A stretch of DNA of 10,406 nucleotides from an uncultured Clostridia bacterium (GTDB lineage: Bacteria > Bacillota > Clostridia > TANB77 > CAG-508): positions 1-10,406 of the forward strand of contig CANQTJ010000053.1 in the NCBI GenBank assembly GCA_947626705.1. The letters are read 5' to 3'. Below, piece by piece: positions 6,240 through 10,406 of the stretch. Numbering within the stretch: the first letter of the stretch is position 1; each line of letters begins with the position of its first letter. Under the pieces are notes generated by a model. It made no database searches. It saw only the letters and a list, made by a program, of their open reading frames with translations, and was not told where the DNA came from. The position numbers were made by a program, and so were the translations under genes.

Positions 6240-8636
6240 TTACTGTTCGTTTGAACTTTCACTAATTTTTGCATATTTCTTAAGTTTTTCATAAACTAAA
6301 TAGTTTACTGTACCAGCAGGAAAAGTACCATTTTTACCCCTTTTTCCAGCTGGAACTCCAGTTAAAACTTCAATACCTTCCTCTATTGTAGAAATAGCAT
6401 AAATATGAAATAAATTATCTTTAACAGATTGTATAATTTCATCTGATAATTGTAAATTATCAATATTCTGAACAGGTATCATAACACCATGTTCGCCTGT
6501 TAATCCACGCATTTTACAAATTTGATAAAAGCCTTCTATTTTTTCATTTACTCCACCAATAGGCTGTATTTGACCTTTTTGATTTACAGAACCAGTAACT
6601 GCAATAGATTGATTTATAGGTATTCCAGAAAGACTTGAAAGCAAACCATAAAGTTCTGTACTTGAAGCACTATCTCCATCAACTCCATTGTATAATTGCT
6701 CAAAACATATACTTGCAGTTAAAGATAAAGGAATATCTTGAGCGAACATTTCACCTAAATATCCAGTTAATATTAATACACCTTTTGAATGAGAAGAACC
6801 AGAAAGTTCAACTTCTCTTTCTATATTTACTATACCATTTTTGCCAGTATATGTGTTAACTGTTATTTTTGCAGGTTTACCAAAAGAATAATCTCCAATA
6901 GTCATAACAGTTAATCCGTTTAAAGTTCCAACTTCAAAACCAGAAGTATTAATTAATAAAGAGTTGTCTTTAATCATTTCCATATATTTTGAATCAAATT
7001 TTTTAACTCTATCAATTCTTTCTGCAAGAGCTTTAATTATAAAATCCTCTGTTACAAGTTTAGACTTTGAAATTTTAGCCCAAGTTGCAGCTTCACCAGC
7101 CACTTGTATTAAATCATCAAATCTAGTAGATAACTTTTTATGACTTCCAGCAATTTTTGAAGCATATTCGACTAATCTTGCCATAGCCCCTTTATCTAAA
7201 TGTGGTAATTCTTCCGTATCACAAAAACCATGAATTATTTGAGCAAGTTTATTCGCATTTTCGTTATTAAAAGGAGCATCATCTTCAAATTCTACTTTAA
7301 TTTTAAATAATTTTCTAAAATCAGAATCCATAGCTAAAAGAGTTTGATAAATACTACTATTACCTATTAAAATTACTTTTAAATCAAGAGGTATAGGTTC
7401 AGGTTTTAACGAAATCATAACCATAGATGAGCGTTGCTCGTTGGCATTTTCTATACTAATTTCCTTAACTCTTAAAGCCTTTTTTAAATTTTCATAGCAC
7501 AAATTATTTTGTAGTAAATCTTTTGCTTGAAAAATAATATATCCACCATTTGCTTGTTGCAAAAGACCAGGTTTTAACATAGTATGATCTGTTTTTAATG
7601 AACCATAATAGTTTTCGTATTCAAGTGTACCAAAAATATTATGATAAGAATAATTTGAATCCATTATAACTGGAGCACCTTCACGATTTGAATTATCTAT
7701 AAACAAGTTAACTCTATAATTTAAAGAAGGGTCTTGTTTTCTATTAATAGGATTTACCTGTTGTTGATTTTCTTTTTCTTTATCTTCATTAACAAAATAA
7801 GTAACATTTTTTAATACATCTTGTTTTACATCATTTAAAAATTTTGTTATTTTTTTATTTCTTTTAAATTTAGACTTTAAATAATTAATATGAACATTTA
7901 TTGTAAGAAGGGCAATATTTGATTGCCATTCTGATATTTTTTTATCAGCTTGTCTTTCGATAATTTTTATTTGTTCAATAACTTGCATAATTTGAGATTG
8001 AACAATAACAGATTTTTCTTCATATTCTTGTTTTAAAGAATCATCTAATTTATCAAATTCTTCTTCATCTATAGCTTTACCATCAACTACTGGCATCATA
8101 TAAATACCATTTTGAGAAGATTTTACTTGAAAATTATATTTTGAAGCATCTTCATTTAACTTATCCAATAAATTAGAACGCTTTTCTTCAAATTCTTGTT
8201 TTATCAAAGATTTTTCTTTTTCAAAATCATCAGCATTAAAAGTTTTTTTGATATCTTTTTTAATTTCCAAAATAAATCCATCCATTGCATTTTTAAATTC
8301 TTTTCCTTGTCCAGCAGGTAAAGAAACAGCAATAGGCTCATTTGGATTATCAAAATTATAAATATAACACCAATCTGAAGGAGTTTTTTGTTTTTTAGAA
8401 ATTGTGTCTAAATAATTTTTTGTATACATTGTTTTACCTACGCCACTTGGACCTTCAATATAGATATTGTAACCTTTTACATCAACTTGAAGACCAAATT
8501 CTAGTGCTTTTATTCCTCTTTCTTGACCTATACCAGTTGAAATTGGTTTTAATTCAGAAGTTGAACTGAAATTGAAAATATTTGTATCACATGTCATTTT
8601 TAAATCTTTATAACTTAGTTCATTTTTATTTTTCAT
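6240..8636 (-). CDS. Lon-like ATP-dependent serine protease (AAA_32/Lon_C type)
   Basis: The 798-residue cytosolic protein (from the ATG at 8636) combines an AAA+ ATPase and a Lon-type protease domain. It has Walker A GPSGVGKT (62-69), a charged, probably coiled-coil insertion (about 135-260), a Walker B-like stretch NGGYIIF (363-369) and the lid segment STRFDDLIQVAGEAA (503-517) with a likely arginine finger. The C-terminal protease domain holds the Ser-Lys dyad: GDSAS, with Ser at 656, and NEKIEG, with Lys at 699. This resembles the YcbZ-like Lon relatives (PF13654 with PF05362), not canonical Lon, since no N-terminal substrate domain precedes the ATPase. The reading frame continues to an ATG at 8675, but GGGGAGG lies 7 bases before the ATG at 8636, so the shorter start is chosen. 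It is a single-gene unit, and its substrates are unknown. Confidence 0.9.
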   Translation of the reverse strand: MKNKNELSYKDLKMTCDTNIFNFSSTSELKPISTGIGQERGIKALEFGLQVDVKGYNIYIEGPSGVGKTMYTKNYLDTISKKQKTPSDWCYIYNFDNPNEPIAVSLPAGQGKEFKNAMDGFILEIKKDIKKTFNADDFEKEKSLIKQEFEEKRSNLLDKLNEDASKYNFQVKSSQNGIYMMPVVDGKAIDEEEFDKLDDSLKQEYEEKSVIVQSQIMQVIEQIKIIERQADKKISEWQSNIALLTINVHINYLKSKFKRNKKITKFLNDVKQDVLKNVTYFVNEDKEKENQQQVNPINRKQDPSLNYRVNLFIDNSNREGAPVIMDSNYSYHNIFGTLEYENYYGSLKTDHTMLKPGLLQQANGGYIIFQAKDLLQNNLCYENLKKALRVKEISIENANEQRSSMVMISLKPEPIPLDLKVILIGNSSIYQTLLAMDSDFRKLFKIKVEFEDDAPFNNENANKLAQIIHGFCDTEELPHLDKGAMARLVEYASKIAGSHKKLSTRFDDLIQVAGEAATWAKISKSKLVTEDFIIKALAERIDRVKKFDSKYMEMIKDNSLLINTSGFEVGTLNGLTVMTIGDYSFGKPAKITVNTYTGKNGIVNIEREVELSGSSHSKGVLILTGYLGEMFAQDIPLSLTASICFEQLYNGVDGDSASSTELYGLLSSLSGIPINQSIAVTGSVNQKGQIQPIGGVNEKIEGFYQICKMRGLTGEHGVMIPVQNIDNLQLSDEIIQSVKDNLFHIYAISTIEEGIEVLTGVPAGKRGKNGTFPAGTVNYLVYEKLKKYAKISESSNEQ

Positions 8637-8643
8637 TAGTTTT

Positions 8644-8650
8644 CCTCCCC
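8644..8650 (-). promoter_or_regulatory. Ribosome binding site fixing the Lon-like start at 8636
   Basis: On the minus strand GGGGAGG stands 7 bases upstream of ATG at 8636. The upstream in-frame ATG at 8675 would place this strong site inside the gene and has only AT-rich sequence before it. Confidence 0.8.
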
Positions 8651-8703
8651 AAAATTTTTCTTTTAGTATTTCCATTTTTTAAAATATTTATTAATATAAA
8701 CAT

Positions 8704-8732
8704 ATTTTATATTAGTTGTTTTAATTTGTAAA
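8704..8732 (-). promoter_or_regulatory. Sigma-A promoter of the Lon-like gene
   Basis: Reading leftward, TTTACA (8727-8732), a 17-base spacer, then TAAAAT (8704-8709). Transcription would begin near 8697, giving a leader of about 60 bases. A start there also lies upstream of the alternative ATG at 8675, so it does not by itself decide the start codon. Confidence 0.5.
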
Positions 8733-8798
8733 GATATGTAGAAAAATATTTAAAAAAATTGTTAATAAATAATGTTTTATATGTAAATAATTAATTAG

Positions 8799-8827
8799 TT
8801 GAAATTATATATCTTTTATAATATAAT
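8799..8827 (+). promoter_or_regulatory. Sigma-A promoter of the two-gene unknown cassette
   Basis: TTGAAA (8799-8804), a spacer of exactly 17 bases, and a perfect TATAAT (8822-8827). A second overlapping TATAAT lies at 8817-8822. This is the closest match to consensus in the window. Transcription would begin near 8834, about 35 bases before the start codon. Confidence 0.65.
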
Positions 8828-8868
8828 CGTAACAACAATTAGTAATTAATTATAAGGGGTAATTAATA

Positions 8869-9603
8869 ATGAATACTATAAATATTGAAGATATAGATTT
8901 AAATAATGCACTTTTCCATTTTACAGCAAAAGACAACCTAAAATCAATAGAAGAAAAAGGATTAATAGCTCAAATTGGAGATGCCTCAAAAATGGTAAAT
9001 GACAAACCAAGAGTTTGCTTATCAAGAGGTGGAAAGGGGATATTAGGAATAAAAAACTCATTTATTCATATATTTAAAAATTTGAGAATATGTGATATTC
9101 CAGAGGAATACAGAAAATATTTTACAATAACTGATTTTTCGGATACTAGTCAAGTAAGTCCCCAATTATTATATGACGCAATGGAAAGAAGATTCAAAGA
9201 TGAAATATATTTAAAAGTAGATGCTAAAGAAGGAATAGATTTTCTAAAAGAGGAAATTTATGGAATAGGTTCAGATTATGACATTAAAGGAAAAGAAGGT
9301 CATAACATTAGTCCTAATAAATTATCAGTAGTTACGACTCCAGCTGGTAATTCTTCTTTATGTATTATTCAATATATTTATAATAGAATGCTTGAAAAAA
9401 ATCCTGGAAAAGAAAATGTTATAAGGAATATGAATAGTGATTTAAGCGAAATGTTAGACTATATAAATTTGAAAAGTAAAATTTCTATGAGAGATATTGT
9501 TTCAAAAGCATTAAATGATGGAATTAATATAGAAGATATACAAAATTTAGATAGAGAAAATAGCAATATTAGAGATATGGAGGAATTTACAAAAGATGAA
9601 TGA
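8869..9603 (+). CDS. Unknown protein with ADP-ribosyltransferase-like N-terminal motif
   Basis: The 244-residue soluble protein has no signal peptide or membrane helix. Its N-terminus contains LFHFTAKDNLKSIEEKGLIAQIG (15-37). The pattern H-[FY]-T-x3-NL-x2-I-x3-GL is typical of the first strand and helix of ADP-ribosyltransferase-fold proteins such as DarT (DUF4433). A second block, PRVCLSRGGKGI (47-58), could be the next core strand. A later conserved-looking block is HNISPNKLSVVTTPAG (145-160). The C-terminal third is helical and charged. The catalytic glutamate cannot be assigned by eye, so an enzymatic role is inference; a binding-only or unrelated fold is possible. The ribosome site AAGGGG (8854-8859) is weaker than those of its neighbours. 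The stop overlaps the next gene by 8 bases. Confidence 0.75.
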   Translation: MNTINIEDIDLNNALFHFTAKDNLKSIEEKGLIAQIGDASKMVNDKPRVCLSRGGKGILGIKNSFIHIFKNLRICDIPEEYRKYFTITDFSDTSQVSPQLLYDAMERRFKDEIYLKVDAKEGIDFLKEEIYGIGSDYDIKGKEGHNISPNKLSVVTTPAGNSSLCIIQYIYNRMLEKNPGKENVIRNMNSDLSEMLDYINLKSKISMRDIVSKALNDGINIEDIQNLDRENSNIRDMEEFTKDE

Positions 9604-10039
9604 AAAATATTCTAAAGTTTACACTGAGTTATTAGAAATTATAAGTCATTTTTCAGAAGAAGAATATTCAAAAATACCAAGTGAAAAAATAAAATTTTAT
9701 GAAGATAATAAAGATAAAAATTATAATTATAAAATTAATCCTCAAATTGATTTAAACAAACAGTATATATCAAGAGAAACAGAAGCTTTGATAGTTATAT
9801 TATTTAGAGATTATTTTGCAACTCCAAAACAAAAGGATATATTAAATAACTTGCTAAAGCAAAATCAACAAAAAACGGATAAAGAAAAATATGAAAAATA
9901 TAATCCAAATGATATATTTAAAAACAAAAAAGATGAAATAATAACTAATAATCAAGTAGCAATATTGCCTGTTACAATTAAAAAAGAAAAATGGTATATA
10001 CAAATATTGGATTTTTTTAGAGGTATATTTAAAAAATGA
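9596..10039 (+). CDS. Unknown small charged protein, second gene of the cassette
   Basis: The 147-residue protein starts inside the end of the previous gene (8-base overlap), with GGAGG at 9579-9583 12 bases upstream, so translational coupling is likely. It has a helical N-terminus (YSKVYTELLEIISHFSEEEYSKIP, 5-28), a middle part with ISRETEALIVILFRDYFATPKQKDILNNLLKQNQ (58-91), a lysine-rich linker, and a C-terminal amphipathic segment EKWYIQILDFFRGIFKK (131-147) rich in aromatic and basic residues. That tail could lie on a membrane surface or bind a partner. I recognise no named domain. Its tight coupling to the ADP-ribosyltransferase-like gene suggests a functional pair, for example effector and regulator, which is inference only. 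Confidence 0.75.
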   Translation: MNEKYSKVYTELLEIISHFSEEEYSKIPSEKIKFYEDNKDKNYNYKINPQIDLNKQYISRETEALIVILFRDYFATPKQKDILNNLLKQNQQKTDKEKYEKYNPNDIFKNKKDEIITNNQVAILPVTIKKEKWYIQILDFFRGIFKK

Positions 10040-10052
10040 TAATAATATAAAA

Positions 10053-10079
10053 AATAAGATTTCTAATGAAATTTTTATT
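10053..10079 (+). terminator. Weak terminator-like hairpin after the two-gene cassette
   Basis: AATAAGATTTC (10053-10063) and GAAATTTTTATT (10068-10079) pair with a bulge near the middle around a 4-base loop, 13 bases after the stop codon. The downstream sequence is T-rich but lacks an uninterrupted T-run, so termination is only possible. Confidence 0.35.
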
Positions 10080-10163
10080 AATTATTTAACTTAATTAAAA
10101 TTTTACATACTGAAAGTATAACATTTAAGCCTTTTTTTGACAATAGGTAATTTAAAATTTTTT

Positions 10164-10192
10164 TTGAGTTAAAATAAGAAAATTAGTAATAC
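10164..10192 (+). promoter_or_regulatory. Candidate sigma-A promoter of the pilin-like gene
   Basis: TTGAGT (10164-10169), a 17-base spacer, and TAATAC (10187-10192). Transcription would begin near 10199, just before the inverted repeat at 10213-10243. A better -35, TTGACA at 10137-10142, has no -10 at a workable distance. Confidence 0.35.
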
Positions 10193-10212
10193 CAATGGTT
10201 ATATCCTTTTAA

Positions 10213-10243
10213 TTTTTTATTAAGTTAAATACTTAATAAAAAA
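10213..10243 (+). repeat. Perfect 13-bp inverted repeat in the leader of the pilin-like gene
   Basis: TTTTTTATTAAGT (10213-10225) and ACTTAATAAAAAA (10231-10243) flank a 5-base loop, TAAAT. It ends 7 bases before the ribosome site AAGGAGG (10251-10257). As mRNA it would form a hairpin next to the site, and as DNA it could bind a dimeric regulator. No T-run follows, so it is not a terminator for this strand. Confidence 0.6.
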
Positions 10244-10263
10244 AGTTTAGAAGGAGGAAACAA

Positions 10264-10365
10264 ATGGAAAAAGAAAGGAAAAACACAAGAAGAAACAAGG
10301 GTATTACATTAATAGCGTTGGTAATAACCATAGTACTAAATTGCTCGTGCCTCGCAATGGAATGA
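10264..10365 (+). pseudogene. Disrupted prepilin-like gene start (type IV pilin N-terminal motif)
   Basis: An ATG 6 bases after AAGGAGG opens a frame of only 33 residues. Residues 11-24, NKGITLIALVITIV, after a basic leader (MEKERKNTRR) form the prepilin peptidase site and hydrophobic helix of type IV pilin-like proteins: cleavage would fall after the glycine at 13. The usual continuation of the helix (residues such as LLILAG) is missing. After codon 25 (bases about 10339 on) the frame reads NCSCLAME and stops at 10363-10365. The change coincides with a GC-richer stretch bounded by ATTGC (10340-10344) and GCAAT (10354-10358). It may be a real insertion or deletion, a silent cassette, or an assembly chimera at a repeated pilin start near the end of the contig. 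Confidence 0.6.
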
Positions 10366-10406
10366 ATGAAGAAGAGAGAAAAAGTTGAAAAAAATAGAAA
10401 TCTCTT

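Noticed and set aside
6635..6859. Plus-strand open frame of 74 codons inside the Lon-like gene
   Set aside because: It is opposite the conserved protease domain, has no ribosome site and reads as a compositional shadow.
8637..8675. Longer start of the Lon-like gene at the upstream ATG
   Set aside because: The strong GGGGAGG site would lie inside the extension, and the 13 extra residues show no family similarity.
10137..10142. TTGACA as -35 of the pilin-like gene
   Set aside because: It matches consensus but no -10-like hexamer lies 16-18 bases downstream; that position is a run of T.

Overview
The window is strongly AT-rich, with dense short intergenic regions, purine-rich Shine-Dalgarno sites and Bacillota-type genes. 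The full-length spoIVA gene marks an endospore former. The codon bias toward A/T and the N-terminus NKGITLIALVITI, a prepilin leader common in low-GC gut Clostridia, point to an uncultivated or gut-type Clostridia member. That placement is inference. Both window ends cut or disrupt a gene, so this may be a whole contig bounded by repeats.

Layout. (1) 1-1037, plus strand: the 3' part of a MATE-family transporter fused in frame to a cytidylate kinase-like domain. (2) 1098-2576, minus: spoIVA, the spore-coat basement ATPase. (3) 2577-2934: a 358-base divergent intergenic region with a good sigma-A promoter facing right. (4) 2935-4197, plus: a UDPGP-family (UAP1-like) nucleotide-sugar pyrophosphorylase. 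(5) 4284-4338: a bidirectional terminator between convergent genes. (6) 4366-4737, minus: a small four-helix membrane protein of the phage-holin-4 superfamily type with a visible internal duplication. (7) 5034-6146, plus: a two-gene unit, a DUF421 (YetF-like) membrane protein and a DUF4363 protein. (8) 6240-8636, minus: a Lon-like ATP-dependent protease. (9) 8869-10039, plus: two overlapping genes with no assigned function, the first with an N-terminal motif suggestive of an ADP-ribosyltransferase-like fold. (10) 10264-10365, plus: the start of a pilin-like gene that departs from the expected sequence after about 25 codons and stops.

How the genes relate. SpoIVA belongs to spore morphogenesis, and DUF421 proteins are linked to spore membranes in some Bacillus, but the loci are separate transcription units and do not form one obvious pathway. 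The Lon-like gene and the two-gene unknown cassette are divergent, each with a recognisable sigma-A promoter in the shared 232-base gap. The most notable items are the two-gene cassette at 8869-10039, the disrupted pilin start, the MATE-kinase fusion, and a family of intergenic palindromes sharing the half-site TTTTATATTATAGnAAATTT. No rRNA, tRNA, CRISPR array or insertion-sequence transposase was seen.
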